DNA of 41,626 nucleotides from Bacteroidaceae bacterium (GTDB lineage Bacteria; Bacteroidota; Bacteroidia; Bacteroidales; Bacteroidaceae): NCBI GenBank assembly GCA_016280445.1, contig JAEEGS010000035.1, forward strand, positions 1 to 41,626. Reading direction: 5' to 3'. Positions 1-6,900 of this stretch are shown here, in pieces. The first letter of the stretch is position 1. Every line of letters begins with the position of its first letter. A program made the position numbers and the translations under genes. The notes below the pieces were generated by a model. That model was not told the DNA's origin, searched no databases, and worked only from the letters and a program-made list of their open reading frames with translations.

Positions 1-845
1 TAGGCGGGTGCGGTGGTGCCGCTGTTGCTGACGAAGTACATCAGCTTCTTGGCGCCGGTGAGCTTCGTGGCGTCCACCTTCACCAGCGGGTCGTCGGTAG
101 TGGCGCGCGCGTCAGCGTCGGCAGCGGTCACACCACCGTCAGCCACGGTGGCCTGGGGGTAGTACTCGGGCTCCAGCTCTACGTTGCCGCCGGGCATGGT
201 GAACGTGCCGGAGTTCTTCGCCTTGTCCCAGGCGACCTCGGGGCCGGAGGCGGCGGCTATATCAAAAGCGAGGCAGGCGCGAATACAGCGGCTGTAGTGC
301 TTACCGTAGGTGTCCCAGCTGGCATTGCCATTGGAGATGTTCACGAGCCAGGCGTCGTCAAAGACCTCCGACGACGACCAGTAATCTTCGCCCTCCACCA
401 AGTCTGTGCCTCCGGCATTGACGATGGCTGTATTCAGGCCGGTGTAGCTTCCTTCGTTGCCGCCATTGGCGCTGAACATCTGCTTCCACTCGTCCTGGCT
501 GGGCAACTTCCATGTGCCGCCTGTTACGGCCTTGCTTGTATTCAATGCGCTGCATATCTCGGGAGCAGTCTTACCTTTGTTGGATGGACTCGAGTTGTCC
601 CAGGTCTGACCGTTCTCATCGGTCAGCGCCAGTGCCAGGCCGTTGCTGCCGCTGACGTAGGCTATCATGGCAACGGCCTCCTTGCCTGCGGTGGTTGCCG
701 CCGACACGTTTTCGTAAATGCTGCCGTCGGTACACAGCACTTTGCCCAAATCACTGGCTGTGCAGACGATGCCGTCCGCCCACGCTCCGGTCGTCACGGC
801 TAATAGCGCGACGAGCGTCAGTATTGTTTTCTTAATTTGTATCAT
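1..845 (-). CDS. Exported surface protein with DUF1566/FISUMP-like domain (3' end cut by window)
   Basis: The frame is open from the ATG at 845 to the window edge, 281 codons, so the C-terminus is missing. Residues 1-23 form a signal peptide (basic MIQIKK start, hydrophobic core, GAWA/D cleavage). Residues about 85-175 contain a WKLPSQDEW motif, a YWSSSE motif and an RCIRAC motif, the pattern of DUF1566/FISUMP-type domains of surface proteins. A short TFTMPGGNVELEPEYYP motif follows, typical of repeat-bearing exported proteins of Prevotella. No enzymatic function can be read. It is probably secreted or surface-bound. The next upstream gene on the same strand is also a small exported protein. 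Confidence 0.8.
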   Translation of the reverse strand, partial: MIQIKKTILTLVALLAVTTGAWADGIVCTASDLGKVLCTDGSIYENVSAATTAGKEAVAMIAYVSGSNGLALALTDENGQTWDNSSPSNKGKTAPEICSALNTSKAVTGGTWKLPSQDEWKQMFSANGGNEGSYTGLNTAIVNAGGTDLVEGEDYWSSSEVFDDAWLVNISNGNASWDTYGKHYSRCIRACLAFDIAAASGPEVAWDKAKNSGTFTMPGGNVELEPEYYPQATVADGGVTAADADARATTDDPLVKVDATKLTGAKKLMYFVSNSGTTAPA

Positions 846-979
846 AATCTTAATGTTTTAATGTTTCTTTTTTCTTTTAACATATAATTGCCATGTAATT
901 GCCCATATAATTTTCCATTAATGATAAATTCGTGTTCAATTCGTGGTAATTCGTGTTTAAAATCACATCGATGGATTCG

Positions 980-1040
980 GTGCTCAGTCGTTGAGTAGTA
1001 CGTTCTGAGGGTCGAAACCCCGTGCTCAGTCGTTGAGTAG
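980..1040. repeat. Two 19-bp direct repeats, 42 bp apart
   Basis: GTGCTCAGTCGTTGAGTAG occurs at 980-998 and again at 1022-1040. Just beside it, 930-957 carries three copies of AATTCGTG, a motif common between genes in this window. The stretch 846-1100 has no convincing gene. Confidence 0.75.
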
Positions 1041-1100
1041 CACTTTTTCGTCTCCATCCGTTTCCTTATACATTATATATAATACGCGCGCGCGAGGGCG

Positions 1101-1730
1101 TTACTGCGTCGTCACGAACTGGAAGGTGTGGCCAGTAGGATTGATCTCCGTATCGAGCGTGATGGTGCAGGTGCCCTTTCCGGAGCCGAAATTGCTATCG
1201 CCGTCGATTGCTACGTCCCACGCTTTGGTCGTCACTTCCTTGAAGAATAGTGTGGTAAGGCTGCTGTCCTCCCAATAGCCCCATCCGAGACCGCCCGTCG
1301 ACTGGTTCTCGGTGCGGGCCAGCGCCTGACGGTAGGTATCGCCGGGCATGTAGTAGAGTACCTTGTCTTCACTCAGCCCGGTAGAGCCCTTGGCAATGGT
1401 GAGGCTCTGCATGGTCAGCTCCGCGTCGGTGGTGGCGGTGACGCTCTTCACCTTCAGGCGTCCGCCGTAGGTCAGTGTGACGGCGTCTTTCTTGCTGAGT
1501 CCCGTCAGTCCGTCGGCGGCGTCGCCCGTGGCGCTATTCTCGCCCGATGCGATGGTCCAGTTCGCGGCATCCTCGGTGCCGGCCTTCATCTTCACCGTGT
1601 AGGTGGTTGCGGGCTCTTGCGCCCACGCGCCCGTCGCCGCCATCAGCAGCAGGGCGAGCATAGTTAGCACTCTGGCAAAGCGCGAGTCCCCCCGGCTTTG
1701 CGCTCTCATGGTAGAATCATTTTCTTTCAT
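1101..1730 (-). CDS. Small exported hypothetical protein
   Basis: 209 residues from the ATG at 1730. A second in-frame ATG at 1709 would also leave an intact signal peptide, and the longer upstream extension is rejected because it is basic and low complexity. The signal peptide ends near GAWAQ. The mature part has two motifs seen in Prevotella-type surface proteins (YTVKMKAGTEDAANWTIASG, then a lysine-valine-rich strand TYGGRLKVKSVTATTDA) and a C-terminal beta-rich part with no recognised domain. It is probably an extracellular protein with Ig-like or repeat folds. A promoter at 2306-2313 on the same strand could read toward it through a long leader containing a GA microsatellite. Function unknown. 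Confidence 0.7.
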   Translation of the reverse strand: MKENDSTMRAQSRGDSRFARVLTMLALLLMAATGAWAQEPATTYTVKMKAGTEDAANWTIASGENSATGDAADGLTGLSKKDAVTLTYGGRLKVKSVTATTDAELTMQSLTIAKGSTGLSEDKVLYYMPGDTYRQALARTENQSTGGLGWGYWEDSSLTTLFFKEVTTKAWDVAIDGDSNFGSGKGTCTITLDTEINPTGHTFQFVTTQ

Positions 1731-2045
1731 AAGCTTAATAGTTTGAATAGTTAGTAAATAAATTGTTATTTGGTAAAAATTATCTTGTCTTCTTCTCTTC
1801 TTGTATTCTCGTCTTCTTGTCTTCTCTTCACTCACTGAGGCAAAACGGATTTTATTTCTCTCACAGATTCCACAGATTTTTTCGTGTCAGCGGTGTTTTG
1901 TTATTCTAAGGAATTCAGGAATCAAGGAGTTTTTCTGGCGTCTCGCAAGACGCACTTCCTCTATTCCCCTATTCCTTAGACAAACCTTGCCCCACTCCCT
2001 TTCCTCTGAACTTGTGACTACATGTTTTTCTTTCAACACAACAGA

Positions 2046-2103
2046 GGCTCCCCCTGCATGAATGCAAGGGAAGCCTTAGAGGATTGCGCGGATAACCGCG
2101 CAA
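2046..2103. repeat. Two adjacent hairpins
   Basis: The first is imperfect: GGCT...AGCC around TGCA-TGAA-TGCA, 2046-2075. The second is perfect: TTGCGCGG at 2084-2091, loop ATAA, CCGCGCAA at 2096-2103. Neither has a following T-tract, so they are not intrinsic terminators. They would lie in the leader of a minus-strand transcript starting near 2300. Confidence 0.7.
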
Positions 2104-2135
2104 CTGAATTGTGTATATGCTATTGTCAATAAGAG

Positions 2136-2173
<38 letters not shown>

Positions 2174-2305
2174 CAAAACATTGGAACGGCCAAGGATTCC
2201 GGCCATTTTCTTCGTTCTTTTAACTTTATTTATGTTTATGGTACGATTTGTGTTGTATGTTGTGTCCTCGTTCATATTTATCAGGTCATCAGGTTGAACA
2301 CGTTG

Positions 2306-2337
2306 CAAATGTACAAAAAAGTTTCCGAAACCTCCAA
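2306..2337 (-). promoter_or_regulatory. Bacteroidetes-type promoter
   Basis: On the minus strand, TACATTTG (2313-2306) fits the -7 consensus TAnnTTTG, and a TTG lies 21 bases upstream (2337-2335). No long gene follows directly. The transcript would cross the GA tract and the two hairpins toward the exported protein that starts at 1730. Confidence 0.55.
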
Positions 2338-2438
2338 ACATTTCTTCAACTTTTTTGAACTATTTTTCCAGAAAAAACTTCTCGAGCTCACAAATGACCC
2401 CAACACATGGATTATTTCCTTCTTGAAACACGAATACT

Positions 2439-2590
2439 TTTCTGAACACGAACCTTTAGCTCGACGGAGTCAATTGCACGAATGACACGAATTTATTTTC
2501 CGTTCCATCCGTTCAATCTGTTCAATCGTTCCGAAGGAACTTGTGGAAAAAAAACATATCCCTGCGGGATGATTAAACGGATTAAGCGGA
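2439..2590. repeat. Dispersed intergenic repeat, copy A
   Basis: Shared text includes CGACGGAGTCAATTGCACGA, GACACGAATTTATTTTCCGT, the mini-palindrome GTTCCGAAGGAAC and ATCCCTGCGGGAT. Almost the same sequence recurs at 4161-4308, and shorter versions at 2654-2768 and 3145-3322. Non-coding. Confidence 0.85.
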
Positions 2591-2653
2591 TAGCGCGAAT
2601 TTCACAAATCATGAACCACTAGTAAGGATTTCTCGAAGTGTGCCTTCTGCACA

Positions 2654-2768
2654 ACGAATGACACGAATTTTCTTCCGCTCAATCCGTTTAATCGTTCCGA
2701 AGGAACTTGTGAAAAAAAAACATATCCCTGTGGGATGATGAAGCAGAGATGATTTGTGGGGGAAATAT
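2654..2768. repeat. Dispersed intergenic repeat, copy B
   Basis: Shorter copy with GTTCCGAAGGAAC and ATCCCTGTGGGAT. Its right end (GCAGAGATGATTTG then GGGGAAATAT) matches copy C. In both places the match stops at a minus-strand stop codon: TAA at 2769-2771 here, the toxin TGA at 3323-3325 there. Confidence 0.8.
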
Positions 2769-2879
2769 TTAGCCTATGATGGTTTGAGCCCAGAGGGGAA
2801 TGTCGTCCGTGTAGCGCTTGAACAGCTGTCCTTCGGTCATACGGAAGAGCAAACGGGACGATGTTCTATGGTACTCATA
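2769..2879 (-). pseudogene. Possible remnant of a longer or second gene
   Basis: An in-frame continuation of the antitoxin-like gene beyond its TGA, 36 codons, containing RLLFRMTEGQLFKRYTDDIP. It may be a readthrough extension split by a nonsense change, or the tail of a lost partner. The only other start is an ATG at 2840, giving 23 residues. The family is not recognised. Confidence 0.3.
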
Positions 2880-3038
2880 TCAGTATGCCGCGGCAGCTTG
2901 TTTGATTTCTTCAAAGAAGCGTGTTGTTGCTTCACTGTTTGACTTGGACGCTTCCTCTGCAGCCTCTCTCATCAGTTGGCTGAGCACCTCGTCGGTAGGC
3001 TCTTCCATACTTGTCAGCTTGTAAGTGTCAATGCTCAT
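2880..3038 (-). CDS. Small acidic antitoxin-like protein, probably orphan
   Basis: 52 residues from the ATG at 3038 to a TGA at 2880. It begins MSIDTYKLTSMEEPTDEVLS and continues with a charged helix. It resembles short Bacteroidales antitoxin-like proteins only in general style, and I do not recognise the family. The start is supported by a well-formed promoter at 3063-3078. The same frame continues after the stop for another 36 codons to TAA at 2769, without another stop, and ends where copy B of the repeat begins. This could be a partner gene lost or broken by decay. The promoter leader is nearly identical to that of the toxin-antitoxin pair at 3323-3872. Confidence 0.5.
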   Translation of the reverse strand: MSIDTYKLTSMEEPTDEVLSQLMREAAEEASKSNSEATTRFFEEIKQAAAAY

Positions 3039-3060
3039 ATCTTCTGTAATTTATCGATTC

Positions 3061-3078
3061 TGGGTGCAAAGATACAAC
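3061..3078 (-). promoter_or_regulatory. Promoter of the antitoxin-like gene
   Basis: The minus strand reads GTTGTATCTTTGCACCCA, with TATCTTTG matching the -7 consensus about 25 bases before the ATG. The 18 bases recur at the promoter of the toxin-antitoxin pair (3884-3901). Confidence 0.7.
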
Positions 3079-3144
3079 ATTTCCTCAATAATCTTTCTTT
3101 TTCACATCAATTTCCATGAATTGACCGTTAATTAGCCATTAATT

Positions 3145-3322
3145 ATTAATGATAAATTATATGGGCTATTACATGGGAATTACATGTTTTTCTGAACACT
3201 AATTGCACGAATGACACGAATTTATTTTCCGTTCAATCTGTTCAATCGTTCCGAAGGAACTTGTGGAAAAGAAAAACATATCCCTGCGGGATGAGGAAGC
3301 AGAGATGATTTGCGGGGAAATA
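3145..3322. repeat. Dispersed intergenic repeat, copy C
   Basis: Contains ATTAATGATAAATTATATGG, TATTACATGGGAATTACATG, GCACGAATGACACGAATTTA, GTTCCGAAGGAAC and ATCCCTGCGGGAT. It runs up to the stop codon of the toxin gene. Its left part matches copy D, and its right end matches copy B. Confidence 0.85.
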
Positions 3323-3595
3323 TCAGAACAGGTCAGCGTGTGTGCCCGTTCGCAGGAAGAGGAGCGTGAGCTGAGTGTCATTCTGCTCCCATGTCATCAG
3401 CCAGTTGGGCTGGATGTGGCACTCCCATATACCATCAAGATTACCTGACAGCTTATGCGGGTGGTACTGGGCAGGCAGTGAACCATTGGCAGCGAGCAAC
3501 TGAATGGCTTCAAAAATGAGCTGCATGTTGAGCCCGCGTTTCGCACAAAGTTTCAGATTCTTGTCGAACCGCTTGCTATACTTTACCTGGTACAT
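3323..3595 (-). CDS. RelE/YafQ-family mRNA interferase toxin
   Basis: 90 residues, the usual length for YafQ-like RelE-superfamily toxins, which cut mRNA in the ribosome. Features seen: N-terminal basic helix (YSKRFDKNLKLCAKRG), then HPHKLSG, WECHIQPNW and RTGTHADLF. By alignment from memory with E. coli YafQ, His47, His60, His86 and Phe90 match the active-site set. The position of YafQ Asp67 is Asn64 here, which may lower activity. The start overlaps the antitoxin gene by 20 bases, as usual for translationally coupled pairs. The gene ends where dispersed repeat copy C begins. Confidence 0.85.
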   Translation of the reverse strand: MYQVKYSKRFDKNLKLCAKRGLNMQLIFEAIQLLAANGSLPAQYHPHKLSGNLDGIWECHIQPNWLMTWEQNDTQLTLLFLRTGTHADLF

Positions 3596-3872
3596 AACCT
3601 AAAATCTTCTGGAACATGTCATCTACGCTTTCTGCATGATACACCGGTTCTTTGCCATTGTGTACATCCTCTATAAGCTTCATCGTCTTATCGTTCAGGT
3701 ACTCACCCGTCTCTGGGTCGTAGAGGCGCGGCTTAACCTTTTGGGTCTTCACCTTCGTCACGCCCTTGAGCATGCTGATGGCCTTCTTGATGTCCTTCAT
3801 CAGCGATATGTCGCTAATGTTTACCAGCAACTGTCCTTCCTGAGGTAATGTCATTGCTTCCATACTTTTCAT
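3576..3872 (-). CDS. Antitoxin of the RelE/YafQ-type pair
   Basis: 98 residues from the ATG at 3872. MEAM at 3863 is an alternative start, and a longer frame is rejected because it runs across the promoter. The N-terminal half (about 15-45) looks like a short strand followed by two helices that could bind DNA. The C-terminal part (ETGEYLNDKTMKLIEDVHNG, then a loop to FQKILGYVPG) is the probable toxin-binding tail. The family is assigned mainly from position: directly upstream of, and overlapping, a clear RelE-type toxin. Such antitoxins usually repress their own promoter together with the toxin, which is inference here. Confidence 0.7.
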   Translation of the reverse strand: MKSMEAMTLPQEGQLLVNISDISLMKDIKKAISMLKGVTKVKTQKVKPRLYDPETGEYLNDKTMKLIEDVHNGKEPVYHAESVDDMFQKILGYVPGKV

Positions 3873-3883
3873 TATTTTGTTAT

Positions 3884-3901
3884 CTGGGTGCAAAGATACA
3901 A
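3884..3901 (-). promoter_or_regulatory. Promoter of the toxin-antitoxin pair
   Basis: The minus strand reads GTTGTATCTTTGCACCCA, identical to the promoter of the antitoxin-like gene at 3061-3078 and about 12 bases before the ATG at 3872. Confidence 0.7.
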
Positions 3902-3960
3902 CCTTTTCTGTTAATCCACACAAAATATCTTCAATTTTTCGGAAGTTATCGCTATGCTCA

Positions 3961-4086
3961 GGAGTTAAAGGAGTTATAGGAGTTAGAGGAGTTAAAGCCT
4001 ATACTCTGTCAACTGTGGAGAGGAGTTTTCACGCCAGCATTACATTCGGCTTTAACTCCTCTAACTTCTTTAACTTCTCTAACTTC
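3961..4086. repeat. Long inverted repeat built of 9-bp units
   Basis: The left arm (3961-3999) is four units of GGAGTTA-plus-two-bases, then GCC. The right arm (4048-4086) is GGC and four inverted units (TTTAACTCC, TCTAACTTC, TTTAACTTC, TCTAACTTC). The 48-base middle has no gene. It could fold as a long hairpin on either strand. Confidence 0.9.
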
Positions 4087-4112
4087 TAACAAGTGGAACC
4101 TGCGAAACTTCA

Positions 4113-4308
4113 ATTAATGATAAATTATATGGGCTATTACATGGGAATTACATGTTTTTCTGAACACGAACCTTTAGCTCGACGGAGTCAATTGCACGAA
4201 TGACACGAATTTATTTTCCGTTCCATCCGTTCAATCTGTTCAATCGTTCCGAAGGAACTTGTGGAGAAAAAACATATCCCTGCGGAATGATGAAGCGGAT
4301 TAAGCGGA
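4113..4308. repeat. Dispersed intergenic repeat, copy D (longest)
   Basis: Joins the left part seen in copy C (ATTAATGATAAATTATATGG onward) with the part seen in copy A (CGACGGAGTCAATTGCACGA onward), ending at CGGATTAAGCGGA. It appears to be the fullest copy, about 196 bp. Confidence 0.85.
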
Positions 4309-4313
4309 GAGGC

Positions 4314-4565
4314 CGCTTGATGCAGCAAATTGCGGCAGCCGCAACAATGGCAATGATGGTAGTGGGGAAACCTCCAGTGACTCAGTGGAGGAGTCTCCTT
4401 GGTGGTAGTGTAAGAGATAAATTCGATTCCTTCTTGGAATTGATCAATTCGTAGAAGGAATTGATGAATAAGTAGAAGGAATTGATCAATTCATAGAAGG
4501 AATTTATGAAACGCGCCTCATGATGGGTGAAGGGTACCGATATGCGTTTCTGGTGCAAAGATAGT
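4314..4565 (-). ncRNA. Possible non-coding transcript with the 21-bp repeat
   Basis: The minus strand has CTATCTTTGCACCAGA at 4566-4551, a good -7 box. The downstream stretch contains the 21-bp repeats and a hairpin at about 4370-4395 (CCTCCA...TGGAGG), then reaches dispersed repeat copy D. The first ATG after the promoter gives only five codons. I infer an untranslated transcript or a decayed gene. Confidence 0.3.
4431..4513. repeat. 21-bp tandem repeat, about four units
   Basis: Units start at 4451, 4472 and 4493 with TAGAAGGAATT, preceded by a partial unit at 4431-4450. On the minus strand this would read as a seven-residue period (SFYELIN), but no start codon follows the nearby promoter in that frame, so it is probably non-coding. 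Confidence 0.8.
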
Positions 4566-4725
4566 GAAAAAAAAGGGAAAAAGCAATAGTTACCAATAAT
4601 TTCCAAAAATTGGTTCCTATAATAATGATTGGTCAGAATTATTGTCAATTTTTGGGAACCCTTTAGCTGGGCGTAGCCAATTATCGTTTATCCAAGCTCA
4701 GAAGGAGGCGAAGGAGCCCCAACAA

Positions 4726-4760
4726 TCAAAAAAAGAGGCTGCCCCGCAAATGGAGCAGCC
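4726..4760 (-). terminator. Intrinsic terminator of fabI
   Basis: On the minus strand, GGCTGCTCC (4760-4752) pairs with GGGGCAGCC (4745-4737) around a six-base loop, followed by TCTTTTTTTG. It lies 33 bases after the fabI stop. Confidence 0.9.
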
Positions 4761-4792
4761 AATCTTCGTTTCTGTCAACAACAATATGCCGT

Positions 4793-5656
4793 TTATCCGT
4801 AGATGATCTTGCCTGTTTCCTTGTCGGTGTTCTCCTCGATGAAGGACTTGTTGTACTGTGTCATACCGCGCAGCGACATACCCATGTTGGAGAAACCGCC
4901 ATCGTGGAAGAGGGTCTGCATGGTTACCTTCTTAGTGAGGTCGGAGAACATGACGATGCAGTAGTCGGCACACTCGTCGGCACTGGCGTTGCCCAGAGGC
5001 GACATGCGGTCGGAGAAGTCGTAGAGGCCATCGAAGCCCTTGATGCCCGAACCAGCAGTGGTGTAGGTGGGCGACTGGCTGATGGTGTTCACACGCACAC
5101 CCTTCTCGCGGCCATAGATGTAGCCGAAGGAACGGGCGATGGACTCGAGGAGCGACTTGGCGTCGGCCATATCGTTATATCCGAAGAAAGTGCGGTGGCT
5201 GGCCACATAGGTGAGTGCCAACACACTGGCGTTCTCTGCGAGCGCATCCATCTTCTTGGCCACTTGCAGCATCTTGTGGAAAGAGATGGCGGAGATGTCC
5301 AGCGTCTTGTCCAGGAGGCTGTAGTCGAGGTCGTCATACGTGCGCTTTTTGCGCATGTTGGCACTCATGGCACATGAGTGGAGCACGAAGTCAATCTTTC
5401 CGCCCAGTGCCTTCTGCGACTCTGTGAAGAGCATCTCAAGGTCGTCCACACTGGTGGCATCGGCGGCAATCACTGTCGCGTTGGTCTTCTCTGCCAGTTC
5501 CGCGATGGTTCCCATGCGGCAGGCAACAGCTGTATTGGTGAGTACTATCTGTGCACCTTCTTCTACGGCACGTTCTGCCACCTTCCAAGCGATGGACTGG
5601 TCGTTGAGTGCACCAAAAATGATTCCTTTCTTACCTTTCAACAAATTGTAAGCCAT
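4793..5656 (-). CDS. fabI: Enoyl-[acyl-carrier-protein] reductase (NADH), FabI
   Basis: 287 residues. It catalyses the last reduction of each fatty-acid elongation cycle in the cytoplasm. The divergent short-chain dehydrogenase fold is visible: N-terminal nucleotide-binding stretch GIIFGALNDQSIAWKVA (11-27), SCAMSAN after strand 4, and the FabI catalytic pattern with Tyr150, Tyr160 and Lys167 (Y-x6-K). The C-terminal region SPLGNASADECADYCIVMFSD is typical of the family. It has its own promoter (TACCTTTGCA at 5712-5703) and terminator, so it is probably monocistronic. Confidence 0.97.
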   Translation of the reverse strand: MAYNLLKGKKGIIFGALNDQSIAWKVAERAVEEGAQIVLTNTAVACRMGTIAELAEKTNATVIAADATSVDDLEMLFTESQKALGGKIDFVLHSCAMSANMRKKRTYDDLDYSLLDKTLDISAISFHKMLQVAKKMDALAENASVLALTYVASHRTFFGYNDMADAKSLLESIARSFGYIYGREKGVRVNTISQSPTYTTAGSGIKGFDGLYDFSDRMSPLGNASADECADYCIVMFSDLTKKVTMQTLFHDGGFSNMGMSLRGMTQYNKSFIEENTDKETGKIIYG

Positions 5657-5702
5657 AATTCGTTTTTTTTCCTAATTAATATCTATTCTATTGAAAACGG
5701 CT

Positions 5703-5712
5703 GCAAAGGTAC
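5703..5712 (-). promoter_or_regulatory. fabI promoter -7 box
   Basis: TACCTTTGCA on the minus strand, about 46 bases before the ATG. Confidence 0.7.
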
Positions 5713-5762
5713 GAAGAAAAGCGAAAAATGAAAAGCGAAAAGTGAAAAAATAGCAAAAACTC

Positions 5763-5793
5763 TTGGTCAGTTTCCGAAAAACCCCTACCTTTG
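5763..5793 (+). promoter_or_regulatory. tRNA-Met promoter
   Basis: TTG at 5763-5765, then 20 bases, then TACCTTTG at 5786-5793: a canonical Bacteroidetes promoter about 30 bases before the tRNA. Confidence 0.8.
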
Positions 5794-5824
5794 CACTCGC
5801 TAACGGAAAAACATCCATAGCGAT

Positions 5825-5898
5825 GGCGGGGTAGCTCAGCTGGTTAGAGCGTCGGATTCATAATCCGGAGGTCGAGGGTTCGAGCCCCTCCCCCGCTA
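5825..5898 (+). tRNA. tRNA-Met (anticodon CAU)
   Basis: 74 bases fold into a full cloverleaf: acceptor GGCGGGG/CCCCGCT, D-arm GCTC/GAGC, anticodon stem TCGGA/TCCGG with loop TTCATAA, T-arm GAGGG-TTCGAGC-CCCTC, discriminator A. CCA is not encoded. The anticodon stem lacks the three G-C pairs of initiator tRNA, so this is the elongator type. A CAU tRNA that is modified to read Ile AUA cannot be excluded from sequence alone. Confidence 0.95.
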
Positions 5899-5901
5899 CG
5901 A

Positions 5902-5937
5902 AAAAAGCGGAAGTGTCAATCGATACTTCCGCTTTTT
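5902..5937. terminator. Bidirectional terminator after tRNA-Met
   Basis: A perfect 13-bp stem (5902-5914 with 5925-5937) around GCGGAAGT/ACTTCCGC. T-runs occur on both strands, so it can also end the cobalamin operon that arrives from the right on the minus strand. Confidence 0.92.
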
Positions 5938-5989
5938 CTTTTTCCCCCATTTCAGTATCCCCAATTGGGGACTTCCACTACCTCAAAAT

Positions 5990-6054
5990 CGGTGTGAGTC
6001 ACACCGAGGGGGTCGGTCTGAGTCACACCGAGGGTGGCGGTGTGACTCAGACCG
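5990..6054. repeat. 24-bp palindromic repeat array, copy 1
   Basis: Units at 5990, 6014 and 6038 carry the palindrome CGGTGTGAGTCACACCG or a close variant. Flanks ACCTCAAAATCGGT and ACCGTTTTTGAGGT are also inverted. The same array recurs at 30595-30660. Non-coding, downstream of cobS. Confidence 0.9.
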
Positions 6055-6100
6055 TTTTTGAGGTACTGAAAGGGGGGATTGTGCTACTACCCTTCTGCGC

Positions 6101-6865
6101 TTATGGCAAAAGCAGCACAGCCAAATAGAAGGAGAGTTCGGCAAGGAGGCAGACGGCTCCACAACAATCGCCCGTGTAGCCCTGGAGTTTGCGCCAGATG
6201 AAGAGGAAGAGGATGGCCACAACAACAACGGGTGCCAGAACGGCGAGCCACCATGTGGTGTCGGTTAGAAGGATGAGCGGAAGGGAGGGAAGCAGTCCCT
6301 GCAAAGCAAGACCGATGGTTGCACCCATGCTGATGGGGCGATAGACAGTCTTGTTTTTTGCGTCTTCTTCACGACGGGCATAGGGCATAAAGTTGACAAT
6401 CTGGCTGGAGAACATCTTTGCCAACGGGTCGGCTGCCAAGATGGCGAAGACAGCGGTCATGGGCGGCAAGGACATGAGGATGCCTCCCAACAGGGCAAAG
6501 TAGAAGATGAGGGCAATGACGCCGTAAGTGCCGATGTGGGAGTCCTTCATGATGGTGAGGATGCGCTGGCGGTCAACGCCTCCTCCGAACCCGTCGAAGA
6601 AGTCAGCAAGACCATCTTCGTGGAGTGCGCCTGTCAGGAAGAGACGAACAAGGATGGCCACGATGACAGCAACAGGATAAGGCAGGATGTGGCATGCACC
6701 GAAAAGCGTTGCCGCCATGATGCCACCTGTGAGCCACCCGACCAGCGGCCAATGCTCCACCACAGTAGCATACGCCTCCTTGGGTGGCTGATAGAGCCGC
6801 CAGAAAGGAAAACGGGTGAAGAAGATGAAGGAAGCAAGAATGCGATGGTGATATTTGATGTGCAT
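6101..6865 (-). CDS. cobS: Adenosylcobinamide-GDP ribazoletransferase (cobalamin synthase), CobS
   Basis: 254 residues from the ATG at 6865; a longer frame would overlap cobT and lacks family features. It joins adenosylcobinamide-GDP with alpha-ribazole (phosphate) to give adenosylcobalamin (phosphate), at the inner membrane. The CobS signature HEDGLADFFDGFGGG is at 82-96, followed by KDSHIGTYG. Several hydrophobic segments are seen, with the last at the C-terminus. It is the last gene of the late cobalamin operon, 35 bases after cobT. Length matches the family. Confidence 0.95.
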   Translation of the reverse strand: MHIKYHHRILASFIFFTRFPFWRLYQPPKEAYATVVEHWPLVGWLTGGIMAATLFGACHILPYPVAVIVAILVRLFLTGALHEDGLADFFDGFGGGVDRQRILTIMKDSHIGTYGVIALIFYFALLGGILMSLPPMTAVFAILAADPLAKMFSSQIVNFMPYARREEDAKNKTVYRPISMGATIGLALQGLLPSLPLILLTDTTWWLAVLAPVVVVAILFLFIWRKLQGYTGDCCGAVCLLAELSFYLAVLLLP

Positions 6866-6900
6866 AAGGCTATGAGAAAATCGCCCAGCGCGTGGGCTGG

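Noticed and set aside
2046-2103. Insertion-sequence end or attachment site
   Set aside because: No transposase or integrase frame is nearby and no target duplication can be seen.
3961-4086. CRISPR array
   Set aside because: Units are 9 bp, contiguous and without spacers; no cas genes in the window.
4382-4648. 88-residue protein with SFYELIN repeats on the minus strand
   Set aside because: Its start lies upstream of the promoter, so a transcript from there would lack the ATG; the repeat explains the open frame.
5990-6054. Terminator of the cobalamin operon
   Set aside because: The palindromes lack a T-tract; the hairpin at 5902-5937 is a better terminator for both strands.
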